NCBI RefSeq assembly: GCF_000153225.1
Contig: NZ_CH724148.1
Span: 1,754,842-1,818,841, forward strand
DNA: 64,000 nt
DNA from: Polaribacter irgensii 23-P
Lineage (GTDB): Bacteria > Bacteroidota > Bacteroidia > Flavobacteriales > Flavobacteriaceae
Direction: 5' to 3'
The notes under the pieces were generated by a model. That model did no database searches and was not told the origin of the DNA. It saw nothing but the letters and a program-made list of their open reading frames with translations. The position numbers and the translations under genes were made by a program. Below, piece after piece: positions 1 through 8,457 of the stretch; the stretch's first letter is position 1, and every line of letters starts with the position of its first letter.

Positions 1-105
1 TCGTTCTGGGTTGTGGTAATTTGCAAAACTAAAAGTGTGGTTTGAGTTTAACCAACCGTGATTTGCTTCTCCTCTTGTTTTTGCTCTGTGAATTACTGTG
101 TTCAT
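1..105 (-). CDS. Pirin family protein, N-terminal fragment cut by window edge
   Basis: Reading the minus strand from an ATG at 103-105 gives 35 codons open to the window edge. The peptide starts MNTVIHRAKTRGEANHGWL and continues with HTFSFANYHNPE. This is the conserved start of pirin-type bicupins (YhhW-like, some with quercetin dioxygenase activity), where the HGWL and HTFSFA blocks form the beginning of the first cupin. Only the first strand region is visible, so the metal-binding residues cannot be checked. No attC-like repeat lies on its right side, so it may mark the left flank of the cassette array or simply be another gene. Confidence 0.8.
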   Translation of the reverse strand, partial: MNTVIHRAKTRGEANHGWLNSNHTFSFANYHNPER

Positions 106-141
106 TGTCTTTAATTTTTTAGTGTTTACCTGATTATCTCT

Positions 142-168
142 TTCTTCTTCTTCTTCTTCTTCTTCTTC
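142..168. repeat. (TTC)9 microsatellite
   Basis: Nine perfect TTC units lie in the 5' region of the minus-strand pirin gene, about 40-60 bases upstream of its start. Such a tract is prone to slippage and could vary the spacing of the promoter, but no promoter element was identified next to it. Confidence 0.85.
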
Positions 169-173
169 CCGTA

Positions 174-308
174 TTAAAGAAATGTAGGTAGATTTTGTTG
201 TTTTGTTATTTTTACCGAGAGAATTTTTGATGCAATAGCACTAGCAGGGCCTGTTGCAATTTCGTTTTTAATAAATTCTTTGGCCTTCATTTGTCTGCTA
301 TCAATCAT
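174..308 (-). CDS. Small hypothetical ORF, 44 aa
   Basis: An ATG at 306-308 opens 44 codons ending TAA at 174-176. The peptide begins MIDSRQMKAKEF and is mildly basic, with no membrane segment. I do not recognise it. It could be the remnant of a longer gene. It lies between the pirin gene and the AraC-type regulator on the same strand, in a stretch that otherwise holds only the TTC repeat. Confidence 0.25.
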   Translation of the reverse strand: MIDSRQMKAKEFIKNEIATGPASAIASKILSVKITKQQNLPTFL

Positions 309-379
309 ACTGCAAAGATGGTGTAGTTTTGAAGGCTGTGAAATATAAAAAAATGACGGATACTTATGAAAATCCGATA

Positions 380-1255
380 TTAGGATTTATTTTCTCTCTT
401 TTTAAAACTTGAAGGAGACAATTGAGTGTGTTTTTTGAAAAAAGCACTAAAGTTCGCAGGTGCATTAAAACCCAATTCATACCCAATTTCCTTATTGGAT
501 AACTCGGTAAAATAAAGCAATCGTTTGGCTTCTGTAATTATTCTTGATTGAATGTATTGTTTTGCAGTTTGGCCTATTTTATTTTTTACCGTTCGGGTGA
601 GGTGATCCGTTGTTATGTGAATGACATTTGCGTAAAAAGAAGTAGCATGCTCTTTTTTAAAATGTGCATCTACAGATTCTTTAAATTTTCTAATCAGGTG
701 ATCTCCTGAAGAATCAATTTCCGTTTCTATTGGATTAATTGAGCAAATATTGTTGCATTCTATAAGCAGTAGTTTTAAATATGCTCCAATGCTTAAGTCT
801 TTCATTTGAGCGTTGCTTGTAGCATATGTAAAAACTTGATTTGTGAAATTCTCTATGAGTTTAAATTGTTTCTTATTTGTGAGTAAAGGAGGTGTTTGTC
901 CATAACTTTGAAAAAGATTAAGACTACTAATAAAGGCAAGGGGAATAGAGTTCTCAATCAAAAATTGGTTGGAGAATGTCATTGCATATCCCTTGGGTTT
1001 TTCAGTCTCTATTATTTGATGTACTTGCCCCGGAGCAATAAAAAACAGTTGCTTTTCGGATAGTTCGTATGAATTGAAATCTATTATATGAGATCCTTTT
1101 GCCTGTTTAATGATAAGCACAGTATAATAATTATGGCGGTGTGGCACGTCAGATTGCCCATTTCGTTTGACATAAATATCCTCCATTTTCGACATTCCAA
1201 AATGGACCATCTCTTTTTCGGAGTGTATCTTATTATATGTTTTTACGAAGTTCAT
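380..1255 (-). CDS. AraC-family transcriptional regulator with N-terminal cupin
   Basis: The 291-residue protein has an AraC-type layout. An N-terminal sensing cupin carries the motif PHRH at residues 38-41 and FFIAPGQVHQI around 70-80. A C-terminal double helix-turn-helix spans about 195-287, with AKQYIQSRIITEAKRLL and the second-helix signature KEIGYELGFNAPANFSAFFKK. It should bind DNA in the cytoplasm and respond to a small effector. Its target is unknown; the pirin gene lies downstream on the same strand. The start ATG is followed on its upstream side by a diverged attC-like copy, so the gene may be the last cassette of the array or the first chromosomal gene beyond it. Confidence 0.88.
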   Translation of the reverse strand: MNFVKTYNKIHSEKEMVHFGMSKMEDIYVKRNGQSDVPHRHNYYTVLIIKQAKGSHIIDFNSYELSEKQLFFIAPGQVHQIIETEKPKGYAMTFSNQFLIENSIPLAFISSLNLFQSYGQTPPLLTNKKQFKLIENFTNQVFTYATSNAQMKDLSIGAYLKLLLIECNNICSINPIETEIDSSGDHLIRKFKESVDAHFKKEHATSFYANVIHITTDHLTRTVKNKIGQTAKQYIQSRIITEAKRLLYFTELSNKEIGYELGFNAPANFSAFFKKHTQLSPSSFKKRENKS

Positions 1256-1261
1256 ATGAAG

Positions 1262-1380
1262 TACTTACAATGTGCTTGAGTGTGATTTATTGTGTGTTTA
1301 AGCACCTAATTTACTAAATAAAATACAAACAGAGAAAGACTGTTTGGACTATTGTAGCTGGACTAGAATAAGTCCTTTCA
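1262..1380 (-). repeat. attC-like repeat, copy 1 (diverged)
   Basis: It shares the block GTGTTTAAGCACCTAATTTA plus AAATAAAA and GAAAG..TTTGGAC with the other copies. The outer arm on the left side is recognisable but the right side is degraded. It lies between the AraC-type regulator and the sigma-factor gene. Confidence 0.55.
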
Positions 1381-1406
1381 TCTGCACGTTACTGGCAGAT
1401 GTATTT

Positions 1407-1934
1407 TTATTCTTTGCTACATATTGAACAATTTGAATCTCCTATTAACTTGCCATTTTCATCAAATTCATATTTACAACATTCGTTGAACTTTTTCTTT
1501 AAAATATCTTTGGCCCTTTTAATTCTTGCTTTTACGTTTTCAAGACTTATTTCTAATTCCTTTGCGACTTCTTTTTGTCTGCGACCTTTAATATAAATTA
1601 GTTCAATTACGAGCCTGTAAATTTCGGGCAAATCACTAATGAATTTGTCAAAGCAACATATATCCTCATACTTTTGAAAAGGAACTTCTCTAACTGTATC
1701 TACTTTTTCCACATACATAGATTCTTTTCTAAAGTGATTAAATATTTCATTACGCGCAATTTGAAAAATCCACGCTCTCGTTTTTTCTTCTTTTTTGAGG
1801 CTGGATACATTTTCATGAATTTTTAAAAATGTATTTTGAAAAATATCGTTTGCAACGTCTTTATTTTTTACTTTTTTAAGAATGAAGAAATATAGTTCAT
1901 TATTAAATTTGCTCCATATTTTTTGTGTTTCCAT
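1407..1934 (-). CDS. ECF RNA polymerase sigma factor, SigZ-like
   Basis: The 175-residue protein has sigma-70 region 2 (about 20-90, with DIFQNTFLKI and the -10-binding stretch TRAWIFQIARNEIFNHFRK). Region 4 follows at about 110-155 (RQKEVAKELEISLENVKARIKRAKDIL). This is the compact ECF layout. The C-terminus carries an extra cysteine cluster: CC at about 152, then CSIC near the end. That fits the SigZ-like group by feel, though assignment rests on memory of the family. A 37-residue cysteine-rich peptide is encoded directly upstream on the same strand, 48 bases away, so metal or redox sensing is a reasonable inference. No anti-sigma factor is adjacent. Confidence 0.85.
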   Translation of the reverse strand: METQKIWSKFNNELYFFILKKVKNKDVANDIFQNTFLKIHENVSSLKKEEKTRAWIFQIARNEIFNHFRKESMYVEKVDTVREVPFQKYEDICCFDKFISDLPEIYRLVIELIYIKGRRQKEVAKELEISLENVKARIKRAKDILKKKFNECCKYEFDENGKLIGDSNCSICSKE

Positions 1935-1982
1935 ATTCGAAAATAAATAAAAGGCTCGTTGTTAAACGAACCTTTATCAAAT

Positions 1983-2096
1983 TTAACAACAAGTGCATTT
2001 ATCACATTCGCATTTAGAACAGGGACAATTTTTTTCTAAACAATTTCCGCAATTACAGTTAGTACAATCGCAATTAGTGCATTTACAAGTATTCAT
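1983..2096 (-). CDS. Cysteine-rich metallothionein-like peptide, 37 aa
   Basis: The minus strand from the ATG at 2094-2096 to TAA at 1983-1985 encodes MNTCKCTNCDCTNC and continues in the same style to a terminal CTCC. Fourteen of 37 residues are cysteine, arranged as repeated C-x-C and C-x-x-C steps, with no aromatic residues and some lysine. That composition is typical of metallothioneins, which bind Zn, Cu or Cd in the cytoplasm. The gene stops 48 bases before the sigma-factor start on the same strand, so the two are probably co-transcribed. It is too short for usual gene callers. No recognised metallothionein family can be named from sequence alone. Confidence 0.72.
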   Translation of the reverse strand: MNTCKCTNCDCTNCNCGNCLEKNCPCSKCECDKCTCC

Positions 2097-2185
2097 AACT
2101 TTAAAATTTTAGGTTCACTAAGGAGACTCGTAAGCTTCCAAAAAGATACATTATATTTTGTTTTTTTACATTTTAAAATCTTTTG

Positions 2186-2296
2186 AATAAAGTTGGCAGC
2201 ACCTTTTAAGCAATAAAGTGAGTACATAAATCACTGGTATAAAGTCCACAAGAACTTTCGTATGTACCCCAAAATAAAACAATTAATAGTGTTCGA
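2186..2296 (-). repeat. attC-like repeat, copy 2 (diverged)
   Basis: Contains a TTTTAAGCA block, an AAAGTcc..aGAACTTTC hairpin, and the terminal block CAATTAATAGTGTT. It begins near GTTGGCAGCA, which itself looks like a core end. It lies between the cysteine-rich peptide gene and the serine hydrolase gene. Confidence 0.5.
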
Positions 2297-2314
2297 TGTG
2301 CCCTTTTCATTTTT

Positions 2315-3841
2315 TTAATGCTTTAATTTGGTAAATGCAAGTCCACTCCAAATAGCTTTTTCTACCATATTATCGTTTATTTTAAAATGTACTGGTGAGC
2401 CTCTTCCTCCCATTTCAACTCGAACAGCATTGGTTTTATGTGGGGTTGCTATATCAGATATAAGGTTTCCAATGGTAACTACCAATTTATTTTCTTCAAT
2501 TTCTTTTACTATTAAGGTGCCGAATAAATCACTGCTATAGGTTCCAACATAAGAAGAAAAAGGCAGTTCAAGCTTCCATTTCCTTTTTGCGATTTTAACC
2601 CTGTATTCAATATCAGATTTTATCTTTTGATCATAGGCTTCACGGTATTCTTTTAGTTTATTTTTATAGTGTGTATCGAGGTTTTCTCGTTTGGAGAAAT
2701 AATCAAATACATATCCACTGAGCAGCATATTAAGGTCATAGCTAATTCCTCCTTCATTTGCCATTATAACAACACCTACTCCGGTTTTACGCACGAAAGA
2801 GAATTGAGGATGCATACCTGTAAAACTGCCAAAATGATGCACTAGTGTATCTCCTAAAGGAGTCGTGGCGATGTTCCAGCCGTAACCATAACCGAATCGT
2901 TTGAGATCAGAATACATTCTATCTTGATCGGCATGTTTTAACTGACTTTTCTTTACTAAACTTGAGTCAATTATTTGTTCTCCATCAATTTTACCATTAT
3001 TTAATTCTACAATCATCAATCTTGAGAGATCCTGAGCGGTTGATAGTATGCCACCAGCGGCATGCATTGTATTGTCCTTTTTTTCTAAAGAAAGACGCGT
3101 TAACTGATTTTCATCATTACTTTGGGTGTGTGGTTTTGCAATTTCCCAGCCTTGTTTTATAGCTGTAGACATATGAGTAGTTGTATGCTTCATTTTTAGC
3201 GGTTCTAGTACTTCTTGTTGAACAAATGATTTCCAATCAGCACCCAACTCTCTTTCCATGATCATTCCTAAGATAATATATCCTAGATTGGTATATTCAA
3301 ATTTACCAAAGGGTGCATTCGTATTTACTATTGTGAATTGTGCCAATTCAGCAAGTAGTTTCTCCTTGTCGTGAAAACCAGTGTAAGCTGTTACAATCGT
3401 TATTGGGTTATTTTCTATTCCAGAGGTATGTTCCATTAAATGTGGAATAGTGATGCTATCTGCTTTTAGTCTTGGGTCGAAATTAATCTCTGGAAAGAAT
3501 TCAGCAAGGGACTTCTCAAAGTCAAGTTTGCCTTTGGATTCAAGTATTAGGGCAGCCATTGCTGTAAACGGTTTGGTTGTTGAAGCGATATAAAAAAGGG
3601 TGTTTTTGCTAACCTTTATATTTTTATCCACATCCGCTAATCCGAGGTATTTCTCAAATATGACGCGGTCGTCTTTTACGACCGATATGGCCATTCCATA
3701 TTTTGCTCCAAATTCGTTGGTAGCTAATTCTATGAAATTTGTATAGGCTTTGTCGAATTCGGTATAATCTAATTTTTCTTTCTTACTGCAAGAGCTGAAG
3801 AATAGGGCTAATGTAAATAGTGTAATTGTTGTTGTTTTCAT
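2315..3841 (-). CDS. Serine hydrolase, beta-lactamase class C fold, lipoprotein
   Basis: This 508-residue protein has a lipoprotein signal with the lipidated cysteine at about residue 18 (FFSSC). The catalytic domain has the S-x-x-K motif STTK (87-90), the Y-x-N motif YTN (183-185) and a later HHFGS motif replacing the KTG box. These are the nucleophile and base of class C beta-lactamases, DD-peptidases and related esterases. A C-terminal beta-rich region from about 400 (GTYSSDLFGTLIV) is the lipocalin-like domain often attached to such enzymes. Probable site is the outer or periplasmic membrane face. The substrate cannot be told. It is one of four such hydrolases in the array. Confidence 0.88.
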   Translation of the reverse strand: MKTTTITLFTLALFFSSCSKKEKLDYTEFDKAYTNFIELATNEFGAKYGMAISVVKDDRVIFEKYLGLADVDKNIKVSKNTLFYIASTTKPFTAMAALILESKGKLDFEKSLAEFFPEINFDPRLKADSITIPHLMEHTSGIENNPITIVTAYTGFHDKEKLLAELAQFTIVNTNAPFGKFEYTNLGYIILGMIMERELGADWKSFVQQEVLEPLKMKHTTTHMSTAIKQGWEIAKPHTQSNDENQLTRLSLEKKDNTMHAAGGILSTAQDLSRLMIVELNNGKIDGEQIIDSSLVKKSQLKHADQDRMYSDLKRFGYGYGWNIATTPLGDTLVHHFGSFTGMHPQFSFVRKTGVGVVIMANEGGISYDLNMLLSGYVFDYFSKRENLDTHYKNKLKEYREAYDQKIKSDIEYRVKIAKRKWKLELPFSSYVGTYSSDLFGTLIVKEIEENKLVVTIGNLISDIATPHKTNAVRVEMGGRGSPVHFKINDNMVEKAIWSGLAFTKLKH

Positions 3842-4108
3842 TTGTGTTAAACTGGTTTAATTAGGGTAAATTATGTCTTGGTGCTCTGGTTTTATAAAAT
3901 TTAATATTGAAATTTGTTCTCTTATTGGAGTCGCACTAAATATATTCAGTGGGTTTAATAATATAATTTGTATTTTTTCTCTCAAATAAAGGCAACGTTT
4001 TAATTTGGAGTAGTTGTCAATTTATGAGGATGTCAAACTGAAAATTAATAAAGCTTTTCAGAGAAAGTGAGATTTAATAAATACATTAACGCATTGTTAA
4101 CAATAGTT

Positions 4109-5002
4109 TTAAAGCTGTATTTGTTTCATTTTTCCATTTATTGTAACCATTGCAATTGATCCTTTTATTTTTAAGCTATCGCATTCGCAAGGAATGATTG
4201 TTTCTCCATATAAGTTCATTAACCCACGTTTGCTATTTTTAAAGGTAAAAACAAGATTTTCTTCAATTTCAAATGCATCATATTCACAAGCGATAAGTGT
4301 TTCTCCATATAAATTCATCAATCCACGTTTGTTGTTTTTGAAGGTAAAGACAAAATTTTCTTCAATTTCAAATTCATCATATTCACAGGCAATGAGTATT
4401 TGTCCGTCTAAATTCATCAAACCACGTTTGTTGTTTTTAAAGGTAAAAACAAAATTTTCTTCAATTTCAAATTCATCATATTCGCAAGGAATGATTGTTT
4501 TTCCGTTTAAATAAGACAATCCATGTTTATTGTTTTTTATAACGAACACTAAGTCCGCATCGATTTTAAATTCGTCAAAGTCCCTAGAGAAATCAACTTT
4601 TCTATCTTCAATTTTTAATACCCTTTTTTGATCTTTTTTAGGACTTTTAGATTGTGCTTCATGGGTAGATATCTTGAAACATATAAAAGCTAAAATTAAA
4701 ATGAATGCAGATAGGATTAAAATTTTTTTCATTGCATTTGTTTTAAAATAAAACAGGTATTTTAGATACCAAAAAACAGTGTTGTTTTTCAATTTCAAAT
4801 TTTGATTTGAGATTTCGAAAAAATCAACTTCTAAAAATTTTGAAATAATTTTAATAGTAGAACTTCTCGGTGTTACTTCACCAGATTCAATTCTCTGAAT
4901 TGTACGAATTGTAACATTGCATTTTTCAGCAACTTCTGCTTGTGTTAAACCTCTAGCTTTTCTTGCTTTGATTAATTCTTTTCCAAAAATAAGTGTGTCC
5001 AT
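4109..5002 (-). CDS. XRE-type HTH protein with membrane segment and WG repeats
   Basis: The 297-residue protein starts with an XRE/Cro-type helix-turn-helix (about 7-62, LTQAEVAEKCNVTIRTIQRIESG). One membrane segment follows at about 91-110. The rest carries four WG-like repeats of about 33 residues (KNNKRGLMNL..GETLIACEYD), which usually form beta-propeller-like folds. The arrangement suggests a membrane-tethered regulator, with the DNA-binding part inside and the repeats outside. The repeat units are nearly identical at DNA level over 99-bp periods, which points to recent expansion. The GLM form replaces the usual W-G pair by R-G. Confidence 0.85.
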   Translation of the reverse strand: MDTLIFGKELIKARKARGLTQAEVAEKCNVTIRTIQRIESGEVTPRSSTIKIISKFLEVDFFEISNQNLKLKNNTVFWYLKYLFYFKTNAMKKILILSAFILILAFICFKISTHEAQSKSPKKDQKRVLKIEDRKVDFSRDFDEFKIDADLVFVIKNNKHGLSYLNGKTIIPCEYDEFEIEENFVFTFKNNKRGLMNLDGQILIACEYDEFEIEENFVFTFKNNKRGLMNLYGETLIACEYDAFEIEENLVFTFKNSKRGLMNLYGETIIPCECDSLKIKGSIAMVTINGKMKQIQL

Positions 5003-5140
5003 TTAATTTTAATTTTTTGCAAAAATATCTTCAATCAGTTTACGTACCAAAAATGAGCAGTGTTTTATGCACGACATTTGTACGACATTCGTTTTTTAAA
5101 CAGGTCTTTTATGTGTGTATACTATTAAAAGGTAATCTTT

Positions 5141-5245
5141 TGTGCATGATTTGTCGCGTTGACTAACCACTAAATTAATAAAAGGAAATGAACTAGATAT
5201 AATTCTGAAGGAATTTTCAAGCAGGCGATAACCAAAGCGATTGAT
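5141..5245 (-). repeat. attC-like repeat, copy 3 (weak)
   Basis: Resembles copy 14 in TGCATGATTTGTCGCGTTGA, in ACTAAATTAATAAAAGG, and in GAAGGAATTTTC followed by AGGCG. Both ends are eroded, so the limits are approximate. Confidence 0.4.
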
Positions 5246-5301
5246 TATTCATATTGAGAGGTACAGTATTTTATTTGATAGATTTTATTTTTTAGTTTGC
5301 T

Positions 5302-5697
5302 CTAGAAATAAATAGCAAAAATAGTCGCTACAATCATAAACCCATATTGATCAATCCAAAATGTGGTATTATTATTTGAACTGGTTACAGGAATACCTAT
5401 TTTTTGGATGTAAATATTGTGAACAGAATAGCAGACAGCGGCTGGCCACAAACTGCTCGATTTAAAAGTGCAGTAAGCTAAAATTACAGATATTCCAATT
5501 ATCATTATTGTAAAAGTACTAATAGGGAACAAAAGATTTTCAACGCTTCCGAATATTATATTAATTATAGGAAAATGATCAATTGCCCAAATTATTTCAC
5601 TAACAATGGCTAGTGACTAAAAAGACATTACTTTTCTCAATTCGAATATTAAAAAGCCACGCCATCCAATTTCTTTACCGAATGTAGAATTCAAGTT
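5302..5697 (-). pseudogene. CPBP-family intramembrane protease remnant
   Basis: The open stretch 5302-5532 gives a membrane-embedded fragment containing SLWPAAVCYSVHNIYIQK, the third and fourth motif region of CPBP (Abi, Rce1-like) intramembrane proteases. Upstream in another frame, 5650-5697 encodes FGKEIGWRGFLIFE, which matches the family's first motif (here the glutamate-arginine signature appears as KEIGWRG). The parts are in different frames and the N-terminal half is missing, so the gene is broken. A second, intact CPBP gene lies at 19448-20032. Confidence 0.7.
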
Positions 5698-5790
5698 TTT
5701 TATTACTCCAAAATTTAGAGGTTATTTTTGATATTTAATTTTTAAATTAGTTCGTAAAATTGACTAAAAATATAATTTTTTTTCAAATTG

Positions 5791-5927
5791 CACACAACCT
5801 TTTTGTAGGCGGTTACTTAGGTGTTTTACGAGACGAATTTGCTAAATAAATCACGAACCCACAAAGACAGTTTGGACTTTCGCAAGTAATTGATTTGCGC
5901 GCAATTAATTACAATCGGTGTTGCGGT
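5791..5927 (-). repeat. attC-like repeat, copy 4
   Basis: A left arm ACAACCTTTTTGTAGG, block TTTGCTAAATAAATCACGAAC, hairpin region AAAGACAGTTTGGACTTTCG, and right arm GCAATTAATTACAATCGGTG followed by the core GTTGCGG are visible. It lies between the CPBP remnant and the cation transporter. Confidence 0.75.
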
Positions 5928-5939
5928 TCGTACTCTTTT

Positions 5940-6734
5940 TTATGTACTCAATTTTAATATTCGGAATGCACCTTGAATCACGAATATAAAAATGAGTGTT
6001 CCAATAATTAAATCAGGTTTATTGGAACCAGACCAATTTACCAAAACTCCAGCAATTATTACTCCTAAATTGATAATCACGTCATTCGAGGTGAAAATCA
6101 TACTCGCTTTCATATGTGCTTCTTCTTTGCTTTTTGACCGTTGTAAAATGTAAAGGCAAATTCCGTTCGCGAGTAGTGCAAAAATCGAAACGATCACCAT
6201 TGTCGAAAAATTGGGAAGTTTTTCCTCTCCGAAAAATCTTCTTAAAACTTCTACAAATCCAATAATCGCAAGTGTGATTTGAAAGTAGCCAGCAAGTTTT
6301 GCAATCCGCTTTTTTATAATCAGCGTTCCGCCAACTGCAAACAAACTAATTCCGTAAACGAAACTGTCTGCGAGCATATCCAAACTATCGGCAACAAGTC
6401 CCATCGATTTTGCAATCAGTCCTGTGGTCATTTCGATAGTGAAAAAAGCGAAGTTGATCGCAAGTACAAACCAAAGTAGTTTTTTTTGGTTTGTATTTTC
6501 TGTAAAATCTGTTTGGTCGGTTTGTTCCGTGGAGATTTTCTTTCCGCCTAAATTCAGTTCGATAATGGACTTTTCAATTTGGTTGATTTCTCCGCTGTGA
6601 AAAACGGTTAATTTTCGGTTCGGAATGTCAAAGTCCAAATTTGCAATACTTGAAATTTCATCCAATTTCATTTGAATAAGGTTTTCCTCTGAAGGACAGT
6701 CCATTTTGGTAATTTCAAATATCGTTTTATTCAC
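5940..6734 (-). CDS. Cation diffusion facilitator-like transporter with N-terminal HMA-like domain
   Basis: The 264-residue protein begins with a domain of about 75 residues that resembles a heavy-metal-associated fold (FEITKMDCPSEENLIQMKL, with one cysteine where HMA domains have CxxC). It then has about six membrane segments. The segment GLVADSLDMLADSFVYGIS carries the aspartates of the CDF metal-transport site, and a later stretch includes SNDVIINLGVII. This fits small Co/Zn/Cd-type transporters that export metal from the cytoplasm. There is no long cytoplasmic C-terminal domain, so the metal cannot be predicted well. It occupies one cassette on its own. Confidence 0.82.
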   Translation of the reverse strand: MNKTIFEITKMDCPSEENLIQMKLDEISSIANLDFDIPNRKLTVFHSGEINQIEKSIIELNLGGKKISTEQTDQTDFTENTNQKKLLWFVLAINFAFFTIEMTTGLIAKSMGLVADSLDMLADSFVYGISLFAVGGTLIIKKRIAKLAGYFQITLAIIGFVEVLRRFFGEEKLPNFSTMVIVSIFALLANGICLYILQRSKSKEEAHMKASMIFTSNDVIINLGVIIAGVLVNWSGSNKPDLIIGTLIFIFVIQGAFRILKLST

Positions 6735-6756
6735 TTGGTTTCTTGATTTTTGGCAT

Positions 6757-6886
6757 TCACGTTATTGTATAAGATTAATTGCGAGTTTAACGATATCAGT
6801 TAGCAAACAAATCACAGATAGAAAGTTCGTTTGGATTTTTGTAAATACCCTAAAACTAACAATTAATTTTTTATGGTGTTGTGTGT
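6757..6886 (-). repeat. attC-like repeat, copy 5
   Basis: Left arm ACGTTATTGTATAAGATTAA, hairpin GAAAGTTCgtttGGATTTTT (several G-T pairs) and right arm AACAATTAATTTTTTATGGTG with core GTTGTGTG. It separates the cation transporter from the next serine hydrolase. Confidence 0.78.
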
Positions 6887-6891
6887 GGGCT

Positions 6892-8283
6892 TTATTTCAC
6901 AGACTTTAATATATAGTTCGGTATCATTTCGTTTGGCGGTGTACTTTTACCATACAATTGATACGAATTATAGTTTCCACCAGTAAATACTGTTATCATA
7001 TCGAGTTCAGGCCAAATATTGATTTTTTGTCCACCGTTTCCCGAAGCTAAATATGAGTTATACGTCTGTCCGTCAACTACAAAATATTTATGTTCCCAAA
7101 GATAGCCGTAATCCCCTTTATCCATATTAAATGTTTTATCAATCCAACTTTTTGATATTATTTGATTGGCATTCCACGTACCACCATCTTTAAATAATTT
7201 TGCTAATTTAATCAAGTCTCTGGGTGTAAAATATGCTTGACTAAAATGGTCACTACTCGTTTGATTTGGTTCAAAAGTCCATTTGTAATTTGTAATATTT
7301 AAAGGCTCAAAAAGATTTTGTTTTGCAAAATCTTCAATTTTCTTGTCTGTTGCGATTGCTACCAAACTGCCTAAAGTCAAAGCACAACCTGTACAATAAG
7401 AGGACGCCATACCAGGTTCTCGAACCATTGGCAAATCGAGCGTGTATTTTACCCAATCTTTACTTTGCATCATTTTTGATTCATTTCCCTTACTTTCTGG
7501 ATTATTGTTTTCACAATCCATTCCGTGCCGATACCTTAAGAAATCTTCTATCGTAATTTCTTTTTTTCTTTTGTCGAAATTGGCGATTTTTGGATACCGA
7601 GCACTAAAATAGGGTAATAGGCCATCTTTTTCACTTTTTATAAATCCTTGGTCAACTGCTATTCCAAGAATTCCACCAATGAATGGTTTCGTGGCAGATC
7701 TTAATTGATGTGGTGTATTTTCATCATAACCGTAAAAATATTCCTCAAGTACTAATTTATTATTTTTGTAAATTAAGATGCTGTGGACATCAGGGAAAGT
7801 ACCCTTAATAGTTTCTTTGACCATATCAATAATACGTTTATGGTTTTTGAATTCTGCAGCCAAATGACCTGTTGCGAGTCCGTCATCAGTTTCTGGTGGT
7901 TGCTTATACTCGTAATTTTCTGGTGTATCGAAAAGTTCTTTTCTCGGAAACATATCCGATTTATCAATATCTTTTGTGAGTAATTTGAATATTTGACCCT
8001 CAGATTTATAGCTTATTACTTTCTTTGAGTTGCCCCTTTCGAAAATTACAGCATTTCCTTGCATGTTTGTAAAACTGTCTATCGCAATAAATTTTAAAGG
8101 ATATTTGGCATGATCTATTACTGCATAAAGCGTTGTGTCCATCGCTGATGCTGTAAGTTTTAATGTCGTATTGTTAACATATTCGTATTTTCCTTCGTAG
8201 TCGAAAAGACGTTGGTATTCAGATTTCTTTTTCGCTATTGAACAGCCAATAAGTAAAGGAATTATTAAAAGTATTTTCTTCAT
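6892..8283 (-). CDS. Serine hydrolase, beta-lactamase family, lipoprotein
   Basis: A 463-residue protein with a lipoprotein-type signal (LLIGCS, cysteine at residue 14). A poorly conserved N-terminal region of about 140 residues precedes the catalytic domain. The nucleophile motif is SATK (196-199). The second motif appears as SSYCTG rather than Y-x-N, and the third as GNGGQ. These three are typical of the 6-aminohexanoate-dimer hydrolase-like branch of class C serine hydrolases. It probably acts in the periplasm or at the outer membrane. Substrate unknown. The start is a good ATG followed by a lysine-rich signal. Confidence 0.86.
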   Translation of the reverse strand: MKKILLIIPLLIGCSIAKKKSEYQRLFDYEGKYEYVNNTTLKLTASAMDTTLYAVIDHAKYPLKFIAIDSFTNMQGNAVIFERGNSKKVISYKSEGQIFKLLTKDIDKSDMFPRKELFDTPENYEYKQPPETDDGLATGHLAAEFKNHKRIIDMVKETIKGTFPDVHSILIYKNNKLVLEEYFYGYDENTPHQLRSATKPFIGGILGIAVDQGFIKSEKDGLLPYFSARYPKIANFDKRKKEITIEDFLRYRHGMDCENNNPESKGNESKMMQSKDWVKYTLDLPMVREPGMASSYCTGCALTLGSLVAIATDKKIEDFAKQNLFEPLNITNYKWTFEPNQTSSDHFSQAYFTPRDLIKLAKLFKDGGTWNANQIISKSWIDKTFNMDKGDYGYLWEHKYFVVDGQTYNSYLASGNGGQKINIWPELDMITVFTGGNYNSYQLYGKSTPPNEMIPNYILKSVK

Positions 8284-8324
8284 TTTAATGCTGTTTTGGA
8301 TACGCAGGATTTTTTTATCTTGCA

Positions 8325-8457
8325 GCTAACGTGTCTCTGAAAATTTTGGCGTGTTTTAAGTGCGAAACTTACTATATAAATCACAAACCAAAAAAGTCCG
8401 TTTAGACTTTTCCAAGGACCCTAAAGCTAGTAATTAATTTTATACTTTGATGGCAAC
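8325..8457 (-). repeat. attC-like repeat, copy 6
   Basis: Left end GCTAACGTGTC, block GCGTGTTTTAAGTGCGAAAC, and hairpin AAAAGTCcgtttaGACTTTT. The outer G-C pair of other copies is replaced by A-T on both sides, a compensatory change. Right arm AGTAATTAATTTTATACTTTG. The end of the neighbouring broken gene runs into it. Confidence 0.78.
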
